A stretch of 64,000 nt of DNA from Hydrangea macrophylla (Eukaryota; Streptophyta; Magnoliopsida; Cornales; Hydrangeaceae). Of the stretch, positions 21,778 to 34,912 are shown piece by piece (position 1 is the first letter of the stretch; every line of letters begins with the position of its first letter). The stretch covers positions 33,706,501 to 33,770,500 of the forward strand of contig CM066993.1 of assembly GCA_033977485.1 (NCBI GenBank), given 5' to 3'. The notes under the pieces were generated by a model. It was not told where the DNA came from and did not search any database. It saw nothing but the letters and a program-made list of their open reading frames with translations. Both the position numbers and the translations under genes were made by a program.

Positions 21778-24700
21778 TGTGGACCGTGATGCGGGAAGGG
21801 GGTCCTGGCGTTCCTTGACAGTGTCCCGGGATGGATTCGAGGAGCACACTTCAAGGAACTAGAACTTCCTTATGCGATTCTACAGACAAAGAGTCGCCAC
21901 CTATTTTTTATCGAGAATTTGGAAACCAAATTTGACTCGCCCAAAATTGAATAAGGTTACTCACCCTTCATCACTAGAAACAAGGTTCGGGGGTCTTGGT
22001 ACGAGAGGGGAAGGAGCCCAAACAGGACTAAAGCACCCCTTCCTCGCCCTACCGAACTGTAGGCCTTGATTCAAATATCCTTGTTCTTAATTCATAATTG
22101 GTGTTGTTTTCTCAAATATATTATATAATATATACATGGCAAAAAGGAACATCTAATGAAAATCATTTCAAGATATTAAATCAAGTAGCAGTCAGATTCA
22201 CATGCAATACAAGTGAGAGGTATACTTACAGTGGCTAGTCCCGCTCGGGACCGATGTAAATAAAGAAAACATGTCATGATATGCAAGAAGGAACAAGAAG
22301 ACTTACATTGGGTCAACTCAAGCGGAGTAGCAAAATGTAAGAGAAAGGAACAAGAAGGAACAAGAAGACTTACACATTGGGTCGACTCAAGCTGAGTCAT
22401 AAAAAGTAAGAGAAAGGAAACGTGTAATGCTATCATACAACAATCCTAGATAAGATATCTCTATCATGTAAGCACATAAACGGAGACTATCCTAAAGGAA
22501 TTGTGTCGTTGAAAACAAAGTTGTAAACCTAGAAAAATTCTAAGAGAAAGAATAGAGATAGTTCATGATATATGTGCACTAAGCTACATGTAGACGAGGC
22601 AAACCCACAAATCAAAGTTCTGATTTACGACATTCAATTCTCGGCACTAACACACCAAGGAATACCCAAGCATTGCAAAAATACAAGCAAACAAATTATA
22701 TGCATGATAAACAAGAAGAAGATGTGATCAATCAAATTTCCAAATTCAGCAACCTCTAATTAATCCTATAAAAAGTGGTCTAAAACATGCGCTGGGTTAA
22801 TACCCTTTTACAGAAAGTTAGATACATATCTTAGGGAACTTTTCCCAAAAAGTAGGACTTCAATAGCATTTTGAAGTTTGAGAAATAAGAGTTTTGGGAA
22901 CAGTGGATCAAAACTATCCACTGTTCTTGTAAAAATCATAATTAATTCTACAACACATGAAGCTCTATTTGGTGTCAAACGAAAGCTCTTTCATTTTCGT
23001 TTATGACAAAAATAATCCCATGGATATTTCATGATCTTAAGTTCTTAGAAATGTTTTTTTAACTAGACTATATTATTCTGAAAATTTGGTATCATTTGAC
23101 AAAGGAATGCAAGACATAATAGAAATTCATAAATCATGTTAATCAAGTTGATCTAGGCTTTCAATATCTCATCAATTGTTGTTGAGTGATCAAGGTATGA
23201 CCATTTTGTATACATAATCATGATTGTAGTTAAACTTAGAAAATTCCAGAATACTTGTATCAACTTCAAACGCTTAGAAAACAATCTTAACTCGATCGTA
23301 TGCTCATAATTTTACATCGGCATATAGATACATGAGTTAGAAATTATCCCCAAAAAGCGGATCATCGACAACTATTATAGATTTTCTAAAATTCAAGCAC
23401 AAAGAGACCATTTTCAAATCAGTCAACCAATTTCTTAAAAATTTCTAAAAATAGCACATGGATGCTAATGATTCTCAAAACGGATCGAATGAAAGCTAAT
23501 TCATCAAAGTTTACCCATAAAATTTGAAATCCGTCAAACTATAGGTTTAGATGGACCAAATCTTATGGACAAAACCAATCTGTTTTGCTGAATTTTAACT
23601 AATTCATTTTTAAGTGTGAGAAAAACATCTTAGGTTATGGTTTAAGTTCATTAGAGAGAACAAACTCATGGATCAACTTAATTATCATGATTCCTAATCA
23701 ATTTAGCCCTCAAGTTCTATGAAAAACTTTAGATCATGGATCAAAGGGACTTACATGTATCCTATTGGAGATGAATTTCAATAGGAATTCTAGGTAATAG
23801 GAATAATCAAGAGATATGTATGAACATAGGAATCATCCTTCTCATAGATCATACTTCCAAACCATCGTGGAATTCAAAATAGATACATACATATAATCAT
23901 GTATGCATGGATCCAAACTAAATGGAAGAATAAAATCAAAATTTGAAAATCAAAGTGAAAATCAATCTCTAATTATGAATTATCAACAAAATCTAAGAGG
24001 ATTTGGATCTAGCCATGTGAGTGTGTGAAGAACAAGAGAGGAAGAGGATGAGTGTTCTATCAAAGAAAAAAAAAACTAAGCTAGATCTAAATCTTATAGA
24101 TCTATATATCAAAATAAGAATTAGAGATGAATTTTGGTATTTACCTCTTAAAGGATTCTCAATTATATAATCAAAGTTGATTTGAAGGATCTTCTTCGAG
24201 TGTTCTTCAAGCTCTTCAAGCACTCATTCATGGTGAAAGTTAAAGGAGGCAATTGATGTCAAAACTCTCTTCAATTATCTTATCTAGTTGTCTTATGATT
24301 CATTTTAGAAGAAATCAATTCATGATTCACTATTCTCTATCTAAAATTCTCTTAATTCAAAGTATATATGATTGTATCTTAAGGTATATGCAATGTATGC
24401 TTAAGATGATCTAAACTCTAGATGATCTCTACATTGGTTCTAGATGATCTCATATGAGATACATGAAATCTATATATAGAGTTTGGAAAACTTAACTCTT
24501 AAGTTTCAAGGTTAAAACAGGAATTTTAGAGATCAGAAAAGGGTTAAAATGGCCATTTTAGTGCCTAAACGCAGTGTCCAGGCAATTTCCTCGCAGTGGG
24601 ACTCTGGAAGGGTGTGGAACTCAAAAAGCTTGATGGCGGAGGCACTATATACGTGGCGGTTAAGGGGGAACCACCACACCATAAGTGGGACCCGCCATCT

Positions 24701-25223
24701 CATTTTCTTGGTCCTCTGGTTACCCTTAAGCCTTGTTTCAAATATTACGCGCACCACTTTTCCAAATTTTCGTAAAAATGATTTTTAGTGTCCGAAATCG
24801 TCCATTTACGTACCGTTGGAAAGTTGTCAAGTTGAATTTCAGTATAAAAATATTCCAGGAGAATTTGAAATGAGATTTCGTTGTCTTTTTGAAATCAAAC
24901 GACTTTTTTTCAAATTTACTTTTCAATGTGCATCAATTTTGGATTTTTCTTTGAAATTGAATCTCTGGATACCTAGAATACTGCATCTAGAACACTTCAT
25001 ATTCATATAACCCTGAGTGAATATGAATTCTGAGAGATGATTTTGACAAAATCGGGATTTTATGTTGGAAAAGGTCTTTTCTGAGCTTGAAGTCACTTTC
25101 CGAAATTCGATCTTTCGATTGTGTGGAATCCAGTACCTTCCACGGGGTACTTTTCATCATTGAATCCTCAAAGACATTTTCCACCCTAAATCCTATCAGT
25201 GTGGTCAAAATTGGGTGTTTACA
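21778..25223 (-). repeat. Element B left LTR
   Basis: 3446 bp, TG..CA. It shares all major blocks with 30094-33327 (for example GAGTCGCCACC near its left end and the block around GGTTACTCGCCCTTCATC). It is flanked by GCTGG on the left and GCTAG on the right, so taken alone it also looks like a solo LTR. Confidence 0.8.
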
Positions 25224-25313
25224 GCTAGTGGGTCGCTGATAGACTGGACATACTTGGCATCCGCTCGGGATGCCCGGGCATGCCTCTTCCTAACCGATTG
25301 TGAGTCTCATCCA
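25224..25313 (-). pseudogene. Second copy of a 90-bp element A gag segment
   Basis: On the minus strand the piece reads RKRHARASRADAKYVQSISD, the same gag C-terminal segment found at 33328-33416, with about 10% differences. It touches the inner edge of the left B LTR, where a polypurine tract would be expected. Confidence 0.7.
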
Positions 25314-25732
25314 TATGTAGAGGGAGTCTCCTTACGATGACTTTTTGATGTAGAGGGCATCTCCTTATGATGGCTTTCAAAGGTAGAGAGCATCTCCATA
25401 TGATGGCTTTCAAAAGTAGAGAGCATCTCCTTACGATGACTTTGTGAAGTAGAGGGCGTTTCCTTACAACGACTTTGTGAAGTAGAAGGCATCTCCTTAC
25501 GATGACTTTGTAAAGTAGAGGGCATCTCCTTACGATGACTTTGTGAAGTAGAGGGCATCTCCTTACAACAACATTTAGTAGATGCTTCTGCTGGCTCAAC
25601 TAATTCAACATTCCTTCTGAATAAAGGTACAATAGATGCTAAAAAGTGTTCACAGATTATGATCCATCCGAAGGTTGACAAGTGCCGATTTCTGGCAAAA
25701 CAACTGATTAGCGGATACCCATTCTGATTCAC
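25307..25732 (-). pseudogene. Open frame with 11-residue tandem repeats in element B
   Basis: 141 codons on the minus strand. The first 55 residues (NGYPLISCFARNRHL..) match no domain I know. The rest is an 11-residue unit like MPSTSQSHRKE repeated about seven times, encoded by the 33-bp DNA repeats. The end runs into the element A gag fragment, so the frame may be chance. A real protein of the element is possible but not shown. Confidence 0.3.
25328..25572. repeat. 33-bp tandem repeat, about 7.4 copies
   Basis: The units start CTCCTTACGATGACTTTGTG and end AGTAGAGGGCAT, each exactly 33 bp, beginning at 25328, 25361, 25394 and so on. Copies 2 and 3 share CTTTCAAA in the middle while the others share CTTTGTGAA, so subfamilies exist. 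The unit length is a multiple of three. Confidence 0.9.
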
Positions 25733-26689
25733 GGATTTTGAAATACGCCCTCTTCCTTGAGGTAATTCTTTGATGAGGTCTGAAAGTTCTTTGCTGGGGA
25801 GATTTCTAGAATTCTAAGATGCGAGAACATAACAAACCCTTAGACAAAGCAAGTTCTGAGTATATTCTGATCTAAGAAAGACAAGGGCTTATATTCTGGA
25901 GGTTCTGCTTATTCAAGATCTGAGACTCATATTGGTGCTTCGACCAGCTCATGCACGTTGGGTTTATTCCAACCTTTTCTGAATATCTTGACCCCGGTTT
26001 GAAGATCAAGTCTTCTGGTTTGCCCTTCTGAATCAATTTTGTTTCTCATTAACCACTCGACACTTCATCTTTACTAGGATTAATTGATGCAATAACAGTG
26101 TTCAAAACTTCTGCTCGTATCCAACTTTAGATACTATTAAAGTTTTGAAAATTTATTATAGATCACTCTGGATCACGACAGACTAGACGATGATAGACTT
26201 GACCACAACAGAATAGACGGTGATAGACTTAACCACGACATACATTGACACAGGAAGATAACACTCTTGACACTGAAATAGAAGTTTGGAGGAGACAACT
26301 CAATTTTCCATGATTTAATGCGCATTTGTCATGTTTGACGTATCTCTTTGCTTTTCATGTGCACTTCTCATTTTAGTGTGATAATACTCAGCTGATAAAG
26401 TAATGCCTTGAAAATTCTCCCTATTGATCTAATCAATCCTTTTCTTTTACCAAAAATGTGCTTCGAATTAGTGCCTTAGCTTATAGAATACGAGATAATT
26501 CATTTCAATTGTTTTCAAAGATATACTTGACGGCTCAGGATTCGCTTACAATGTGGAAGGGGGTACAGGAGAAAGATGTTTGCCCCTAGTTGATGGGGAT
26601 AGATGAAAGCTTGCGTTTTCCCCTAATGTGGCAATGATATCTTTGAGGTTCCGGGCAAACTGAAAGTTTGCCCCTAGTTTGCAAGGGTC

Positions 26690-27480
26690 AGGGACCGAGA
26701 GCCAGGAAAGCTAGCCTACTCATCCCCAAGTGGGAGTCAGGTCCAAAGTAGTTCGGCTAAGTCTTGAAAGAAGATATTTGAGATGTGGCTGAGTATTTCA
26801 GGAGCAGTGACCCAACCAAGTAGGTTGCCTACGTATCCCCAAATAGGAATCAGGTCACACGTAGTTCCTCGAAGGTTGGAGGTTTTGAAAGGGCAAGATT
26901 CAAGAATTGGGGGGCATTTCAAGCCATGTCATCAAACAAATTTTCTGAAGCAGGTCACTTACGGAAGCATTGAAAGAAACTAAACTACCTCTCCTTTTTC
27001 TTTTTTTTTTCTTTTCTTTTTCTTCTTTTTTTTTATTTGATGGTTGATTCTTTTCACCTTTTCACTAGCTAGCCAATTTTACATCACTCGTCATATATCA
27101 TATATATTTATAGAACAGGATTAGCCCTTCAATTCTTAACTTTACTCAAAGATATTATAAATCAAAGCTTTGGAACAATTCATGTTCCCGATTTCTCAAT
27201 CTTCTTCATTCTTCTTCCCTGTCTTCTCTTCCTTCTTTTCTTTTCTCTCTAAAGTTTTGACTATCTAGGATCAGGTTCTTGAAAACAACACGCAAATTTT
27301 TCTTCCTTTTTTTCATGCACTAACTTTTTCCTAGGCACCCTTTCAGGTTTTCATCCTAGCGAGCTCTTTTGTTTTATTTTTTTTTTCTTTTCTTCTTTCT
27401 TTTTTTGGGCTCTAACTTTTGCCTAGGTGCCCTTTTGGGTTTTCATCCTACCGAGCTTCTTTTCTTTCTTTTTGAGAAAA
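26690..27480 (-). other. Ogre-type non-coding motifs of element B
   Basis: On the minus strand, GGAACTACG..GATACGTAGGCA-like blocks (26810-26870, with a weaker copy at 26705-26760) and two copies of a GGATGAAAACC..AAGGGCACCTAGGC block (27331-27365, 27418-27462) resemble conserved 3' non-coding motifs I associate with Ogre/Tat-type elements. They flank pyrimidine-rich tracts (26990-27040, 27370-27410). There is no coding potential. Confidence 0.4.
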
Positions 27481-28059
27481 GTAGTTTATTTGAAATGTTT
27501 GGCTACCATCAAGGACAAAGTATTCATGGCTTTTAGACAGGTTTGAATGGCTCATTTTTCTAGGCTAAAGATTTTGAAATGGGAAGATCAGGGAATCAAG
27601 CTAGTCCTGAGTTACTATCAAGCATATCTTTTCAAGATTTAAACAAAAACATCTCAAGATTCTTAAAGTAAGACTAATCAATTCTTAGCTTTCTTCGGCG
27701 TTAGCACAAAATCAACTTTGATCCTTTCAGAATTCTTTTCAATGCAAAATATTATCACCAGTGTATTTTTCACAATAATCAGAGAAGTGACATTTTTCGC
27801 TCAGAGATTTCATGCATGACTAGGCGCATTTAATAAACCAAACCAAGATTTTATTTCATTACTTCGAAAGAGAAGGATTATAGTACTCGACATAGACTCA
27901 AACTCAACTTGACGATAGACAGACAAGACTCAAAACACAAAATAGACTCAACTGGACTAGACTCGACTTGATCTTAAGTGGAATGTCACTGTGACTTATT
28001 TATTCCTCTTAAGCATCCATTTGGCTTCAATAAGCAGCTATTCCAAGTATCATCACAAC

Positions 28060-28920
28060 ACCACCCCTTGTAAGCTCTCCTAAGTTCTTCATTCTTGAAT
28101 TCTTTAGCTAATTCCTCGGGCCTTTTGAGGTGGAGGAATGATGATACCCTTTTCGATTAAGTCCTGAATTTCATGCCTAAGCCTCTAGCATCTATCTGTA
28201 ATATGCCCACGGCTCTGATGGAGATCGTTGTAGTACTCAGTCTTGAAGCTTTATGAAAGTGGTTTAGGTTCTGGCTTGGGTTCCAGCTTCTTCAAGTACC
28301 CTTCGTCTAGTATTTTTTTTAAGTGCGCTGCTCAGGGACATTCATAGCTTAGAAAATTTTCTCTTATCTTTCTTTTGCCCTTGATTCTGGTTCCCCCTTT
28401 CAACTCTGGTATTCTTTCCCCATTGCTGTTGAATTGGTCTCTTTTGCAATTGTGGTACCAATACATCGATAGTAGGTTATGGATATTTGTTCAAATGAAG
28501 TGGTCCTTTGAACTTTTTCGAAGGCCTTCCATTGGGCATATCAAATAATCTCTCCTTATCAAGCTTGTGGTCATAAATTCTTTTGCTCTCGTGGGTCACA
28601 TTCCCCAGTATACCACTCCTGGTGAGCTTGTTAAGAATTTCCTGATCTAGAGTTTGTTTTCATAGATTAGCCAATCTTTCAAACCACTCATTATCATCAT
28701 AAGGTGCAAGAGGTGGGTCAGAGGTGTTGTGTTAGCCAATTGCTTTATCATACCTATCATTATCACAAGCAGTTCACTGATTTGGTTGATAGTAGATTCT
28801 ATAGCAGTTATCCTAGCATCCATATCGGCTTCATGTGCCATCTATCTAACCCTGATTGATTCGGCTGATCTTACCCCAAACTCTGATATGATCAATCTAC
28901 TATTCGGAACTTTGACCTAG
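28060..28920 (-). pseudogene. Element B gag remnant
   Basis: The minus-strand frames read, in order, MAHEADMDARITAIESTINQ (a coiled-coil-like start), LFDMPNGRPSKKFKGPLH, and GHITDRCRRLRHEIQDLIEK with one stop in the middle. The last resembles the 'GH.T..C..L...IQDLI' segment of Ogre/Tat gag C-termini. Stops and frame changes break it. No nucleocapsid knuckle with all four ligands could be read. Confidence 0.5.
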
Positions 28921-30093
28921 GAAGGAGCACAACTCTTTGGTCCTATCTTCTCACCACTTTTATATAGGGATTTTCAAATAATCAGGTATCTTCATTGCAA
29001 AAGAATTTAAAAAGTGGATTTACAAAGATGAAAAATCTTTTCTTTTTCAAAAACATATTCTAAAATAAAAAAAAAGTCACTTCAAGTTTCAAAATTCTGA
29101 GGAAAATAATTCTTTTTTTTTCGAAAGTATATTAAAAGCGTCGCACTCGTGAGTTGTATATGAATGCTTGTGTTGTGTATGCAATGCAGATGAAATGCAA
29201 TCTAATCTAAATGCAATGCACCTTAATCTAGCTTAGACCTAGCATATCAGCACATAAACACATAAGTTTCCTTGAGTATGCTAATCACCCTACTAATCCA
29301 ATCATTATCCAAGGATTTCTAGCTTTGAAATTCTTGATGGCTCATGTTTACAAAATTGAATCATCTAAGCATGATATCATGATTTTTTGAAAATCAAGGT
29401 AGAAATTTTGAAATTCTCTGAAATCTAAGGAGAACTTTGTGAAAGTGAATTTCAAAGCGAATTTTCAAAAGAGATATTCCTGGAATTTTCAAAAGACTTG
29501 GGTTTTTCAGAGAAGTGTTTGTATTTTCAAAATTTTCAAATATCGTCCTCGAATAATGATTGATGTTTGGATAAAGACCATACTACCCAAGAGGAATCTA
29601 CCATGTAAGGCTTGATGATGCCTTCGCATACATGTCCTCATCATCCATATAATCAATTACGGGCAAACGCAAATAATTTATCACATCATCCTAATCAGAG
29701 ATAATAATCAAGATCCTAATTGAAGGATTCTACAGAAACTATATGCAAAGGCTAGGTTTTAGTCTCATAGAGAGTCCATTAGCAAGCTCAGCGGTGTAGG
29801 TGATCGCCTCCCTGAGGGCGTGCCATTCACACATGGGCTCTATATACCGCACACGGTACAAGACTAACAGTGACTACATGCTACCAAAGTCCCTTGACAA
29901 ATGGAGGAAATGGGGCCCTCCACCCTTAAGGTAATGGTCTCAAGCAGTCGCGATGAAAGAACAATGCAAGTGCAAATGCAGGCAGAAATAACACGATTAT
30001 CGAATTAATAATAAGGATATTTATTGGCTCAAGTCAAACTCTCGAAGAATAAAAAACCATAAGTTTCATGTTCAAATCCCCAGTGGAACAGAT

Positions 30094-33000
30094 TGTGGAC
30101 CGTGATGCGGGAATGGGGTCCTAGCGTTACTTGATAGTGTCCCGGTACGGATCCAAGGTGCACACTTTGAGGAACTAGAACTTCCTCACAGGATCCTAGA
30201 GACAAAGAGTCGCCACCTAATTTTTATCAGGAATTAGAAAACCAAATTTGACTTGCCCAAATTGAATAAGGTTACTCGCCCTTCATCACCAAAATTAAGG
30301 TCCGGGGGTCTTGGTATGAGAGGGGAAGGAGCCCGAGCAGGACTAAGGCACCCCCTTCTCGCCCTACTGAATGATAGGCCTTGATTCAAATATCCTTGTT
30401 CTTAATTCATAATTGGTGTTGTTTCCTCAAACATACTAGATAATATATATGTGGTAAAAAGGAACATCTAATGAAAATTATTTCAAGAGATTAAATCAAG
30501 TAGCAGCGGATGCATATGCAATAAAAGAGAGAGGTATGATCACAGTGGCTAGTCCCGCCTGGGACTGATGCAAATAAAGGAAATGTGTCATGATATGCAA
30601 GAAGGAACAAGAAGACTTACATTGGGTCGACTCAAGCGGAGTCGCAAAAAGCAAGAGAAAGGAAACGTGTAATGCAATCATGCAACAATCCTAGATAAGA
30701 TGTCTCTAACATGTAAGCACATAAACGGAGACTGTCCTAAAGGAATTGTATCGTTGAAAACAAAGTTGTAAACCAAGAAAAATTCTAAGAGAAAGGATAG
30801 AGATAGTACATGATACATGGGCACTAAGCCATATATAGATGATGCAAACCCACAAATCGAAGTCCGGATCCACGGCATTCAATTCCCTGCACTAAGACAC
30901 CAAGGAATACCCAAGCATTGCAAAAATACAAGCAAACAAATGATATGCATGACAAATAAGAAGAAGATGTCATCAGTCAAATTTCCAAATTTAGCAACCT
31001 CTAATGAATTCTATCAAAAGTGGTCTTAAACATGATCTGGGTTAAAACCCTTTTACAGAAAGTTAGATGCATGTCTTAGGGAACTTTTCCAAAAAGTAGG
31101 ACCTCATCAGCATTTTTGAAGTTTGAGAAATAAGAGTTTTGGGAACAGTGGATGAAGACTGTCCATTATTCTTGTAAAACTCATAATTAATTCTACAAAA
31201 ATCATATGAAGCTCTATTTGGCGTCAAAAGAAAGATCTTTCATTGTAGTTCATGATAAAAATAATCCCATGGACATTTCATGATCTTAAGGTCTCTGAAC
31301 AATTCTTTTAACCAGACTCTATTATTCTAGAAATTTGGTATCATTTGACAAAGGAATGCAAGACGTAATAGAAATTCATGAATCATGTTAATCAATTTAT
31401 CCTAGATGATTTCTAAACCAAGTTTTATTCATCAATTATTTTTGAATGATCAAGGTAATGACCATTTTGTATACATGATCATGATTGTAGTTAAACTTAG
31501 AAAATTCCAGAATAGTTGTATCAACTTCAAATGCTTAGAAAACGATCTTAACTTGATCATATGCTCATGATTTTACATCGACATATAAATACATGAGTTA
31601 GGAATCATCCCCAAAAAGAGGATAATCGATAACTATTATAGATTTTTTGAAATTCAAGCACAAAGAGACTATGTTCAAATCTGTCGACCAATTTCTCAAC
31701 AATTTCTAAAAATAGCATATGGATCCTAATTATTCTCAAAAAGGATCGAATGAAAGGTAATTCATCAAAGTTTACCCAAAAAAATTTAAATCCATCAAAC
31801 TATGGATTTTAATGGACCAAATCTTATGGACAAAACCAATCTATTTTGCTGAATTTTAACTAATTCATTTTAAAGTGTGAGGAAAACATGTTAGGTACTG
31901 GTTTAAGTTCATTAGATAGATCAAACTCATTGATCAACTTGATTATCATGATTCCCAATCAATTTAGCCCTCAAGTTCTTTGAAGAACTTTAGATTATGG
32001 ATCAAAGGGGCATACAAATATCCTGTTGGAGATGAATTGTAATAGCAATTCTAGGTAATAGGAATAATCAAGAGATATGTATGAACATAGGAATCATCCT
32101 TCTCATAGATCATACTTCCAAACCATCATGGAATTCAAAGTAGATACATATATGTAATCACGTATGCATGGATCTAAACTAAATAGAATAATGAAATCAA
32201 AATTTAAAAATCAAAGTGAAAATCAATCTCTAATTATGAATTATCAACAAAATTGATTTGAAAGATCTTCTTCTTCAAGTGTTCTTCAAGGTCTGCAACC
32301 ACTCATCCATGGTGGAAGTTAAAGAAGGAAATTGATGTCAAAACTCTCTTAAATTATCTTATCTAGTTATCGTAAGATTCATTTTAGAAGAAATCAATTC
32401 ATAATTCACTATTCTCTCTCTAGAATTGTCTTAATTCAAAGTATATATGATTGTATCTTCAAGTATATTCAAAGTATGCTTAAGATGATCTAAACTCTAG
32501 ACTGGTTCTAGATGATCTCATATGATATGCATGGAATCTATATATAGAGTTTGGAAAACTTAACTCTTAAGTTTCAAGGTTAAAACAGGAATTTTAGAGA
32601 TCAGAAAAGGGTTAAAATGATCATTTCAGTGCCTAAACGCAGTTTTCAGGCAATTTTCTCCCAGTTGAAAGCCTCTGGTTTGGAACTCAAAAAGCTCAAT
32701 GGAGGAGGCACTATATAGGTGGTGGTTATGGGGGAACTGCCACCCCATAAGTGGGACCTGCCATCTCATTTTATTGGTCCCCTAATTGACCTTAAGCCCT
32801 ATTTCAAATATTACGTGCATTGCTTTTCCAGATTTTCATAAAAATGCTTTTTAGTGTTCGAAATTGTCTATTTACGTACCGATGGAAAGCTGTTGAGTTG
32901 AATTTCAGTATAAAAATTTTCCAGGAGAAATTGAAATGAGAATTGAATTTCAATTGAAGTCCGGAAGTCCTCCGAAAATTTCATTGTCTTTTTGAAATCA

Positions 33001-33327
33001 AACGACTTCTTTTTCATAATTACTTTTCAATGTGCATAGATTTTGGATTTTTCTTTGAAATTGAATCTCTGGATACCTAGAATACTGCATCTAAAATACT
33101 TCATATTCATATAACCCTGAGTGAATATGAATTCTGAGAGACGATTTTGACAAAATTGGGATTTTATGTTGGGAAAGGGCTTTTCTGAGCTTGAAGTCAC
33201 TTTCCGAAGTTTGATCTTTCGATTGTGCAGAATCTAGTACTATTTTCGGGGTACTTTTCATCATTGAATCCTCCAAGACGTTGTCCACCCTAAATCCTAT
33301 CAGTGTGGTCAAAATTGGGTGTTTACA
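30094..33327 (-). repeat. Element B right (5') LTR
   Basis: 3234 bp, TG..CA, direct repeat of 21778-25223. The inner side (30064-30093) gives the primer-site-like CCACTGGGGATTTGAAC on the minus strand. The outer side abuts element A gag. Confidence 0.8.
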
Positions 33328-34850
33328 GTTGGTGGTCGCTGATAGACTGGACATACTTGGCATCCGCTCGGGATGCCCGCGCATGCCTCTTCTTAGCTGA
33401 TTGTGAATCTTATCCACCTGACATTCCTTTGAATACCACATTGATGTTACCGAGGGGCTACTACTGCTCGGGAGGTCGGGCCTCTTCGTATCTCAGTTAC
33501 GTTTCTCGGGCGAGAACTTCAACTTTGTTGGTTTTTTGAGTATCGGCGGCGGCCATTACCTCTTAAATCGGTCGAAAAGCATGGTGAAGGCCATCGGGGC
33601 CTAATCCCGACTTCCCTTCTGTTGATCCTACCTTCGCGTCTTCCCCTGACCCTTTTTCAGAGCCTTAATCCTTCCGCTTGATTTTAGCGGATTCATCATC
33701 TGTGAAGCCCGAGCTTTTAGACTTTAAAAATTACTCGGTGTCTATATACCTCCCGACCCTCTTTGAGAGCTTAACCAATGTGGTCGCCCATTTTTTATGA
33801 AACGACGCGATGACCTTGTCGTTCTGAACTCTCGGGCAGAAGGCTGTGATGGCGAATGTTAAGTTCAGGTCATAGACTTGAAGCTTCTGTTGGTTGAATC
33901 GGTCAACGAAATCCTTCAGGGAATCTCCCTTCTGCTAACTGACAGTAAGAAGTTGAGTGTCAGGTTGCGGTCGGTCGAATATGCCTATGAATTGGCTGAT
34001 GAACTACTTACTGAGTTCCTTGAAATCACGAATAGACCGACTTTTTCAGGGAGTGGGACCACTGCGTGACAGGGCCTTTCAAGGTGCTGGGAAAGGCTAG
34101 GTAGTACATTTCATCAGCATTGGTGGCAAGGGCCATCTTGGCCTTGTAGGTCCGGGCGTGATCGACCGGGCTTCTTGAGCCGTTGTAGGAGTCCAAATGA
34201 GGTTGCTTGAATTTGCGAGGGATGTCAAACCTCATGATTTGGCTAGAGAACGGTGACTTGGTTTCGATATTAACTTGGTCCGGAACAAAGCTTTGGCCCA
34301 ACTTCATGGCCATCCCGCTGGATATGTTTCTCCAAGTTCTCGATGCGGACCGCAACACCTACCTGATCAGTTTTTGGTCTATAGTTCGGGCCGGTTGAAA
34401 AGGCTTCTAGCTCGAGGTGTACTATCTTTTAGGACAGAGCTTGACTATGACTCTAGTTGATCGTGTGTCTAAGATTGTCTCGATTTATGACCGAGTGATC
34501 TTGGGCTGATTCCTGGGTCTTGCGCACTTGTTTGTGTTCTCTGGCAACTCGTCTATCATTAATAATGTTTCGAGCATCTTCTATACGGTTTGGATTGGCC
34601 TGGCCATGTTGTCAAGTTCGGATTGGTTACCGACCACGCTTAGCGTTCCCGAGTTGTAACCCAGCCTATGAAAGATTATTTTATTGGGCCAACAGGGTTC
34701 CGATCTGCTACTGGGTTTGACACTAGCCCTCCAAGAGTTGCAAGAGGCCGCGGTGACTTGTGCTGGGGTCATAGGAGCTGTCGGCACTAGGGCAGGTGGA
34801 TTATCCTGACCGGGTGGCTGAACAGTCTTCTTGTTCTTACGAGGAGGCAT
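33328..34850 (-). pseudogene. Element A gag (broken)
   Basis: It starts at ATG 34848-34850 (MPPRKNKKTVQPPGQD). Later frames read PFSSQIMRFDIPRKFKQPHL, VDHARTYKAKMALAT and AFPSTLKGPVTQWSHSLK (34358-34026), the Retrotrans_gag core. LLTVSRREIPEGFRR and FHKKWATTL follow, then INVVFKGMSGG and KKRHARASRADAKYVQSISD near 33460-33330, where element B interrupts. At least four frame changes and several stops are needed, so it is dead. The order and motifs fit Tat-lineage gag-pro. Confidence 0.75.
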
Positions 34851-34894
34851 GGTGATTTGTCAAGAAATTTGTTTCTGGAAATTGTCGTTTTCAG

Positions 34895-34910
34895 CAGACG
34901 ACGCCAAACT
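34895..34910 (-). other. Element A primer binding site
   Basis: Directly inside the right LTR the minus strand reads TTTGGCGTCGTCTGC, like the TGGCGCCGTCTG primer sites common in Tat-type elements with one change. The exact tRNA was not assigned. Confidence 0.45.
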
Positions 34911-34912
34911 AA

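Larger units (their letters stand above)
21773..33332 (-). mobile_element. Element B: Ogre-like Ty3/gypsy element with two 3.2-3.4 kb LTRs, minus strand
   Basis: The two long direct repeats, 21778-25223 (3446 bp) and 30094-33327 (3234 bp), both run from TGTGGACCGTGATGCGGG to GGGTGTTTACA on the plus strand. The flanking GCTGG (21773-21777) and GTTGG (33328-33332) look like a target duplication with one change. Beside the right LTR, the minus strand reads TTCCACTGGGGA, similar to the distal part of the tRNA-Arg primer site of Ogre elements. The internal region has a gag remnant at about 28060-28920 and Ogre-type non-coding motifs, but no RT or integrase was recognised. The right LTR lacks about 190 bp present in the left one near 23990-24180. 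See the finding on the odd left inner junction. Confidence 0.75.

Noticed and set aside
28647..28920. Separate small gene at the start of element B gag
   Set aside because: It reads in line with the gag remnant downstream on the same strand and is better explained as its N-terminal part.
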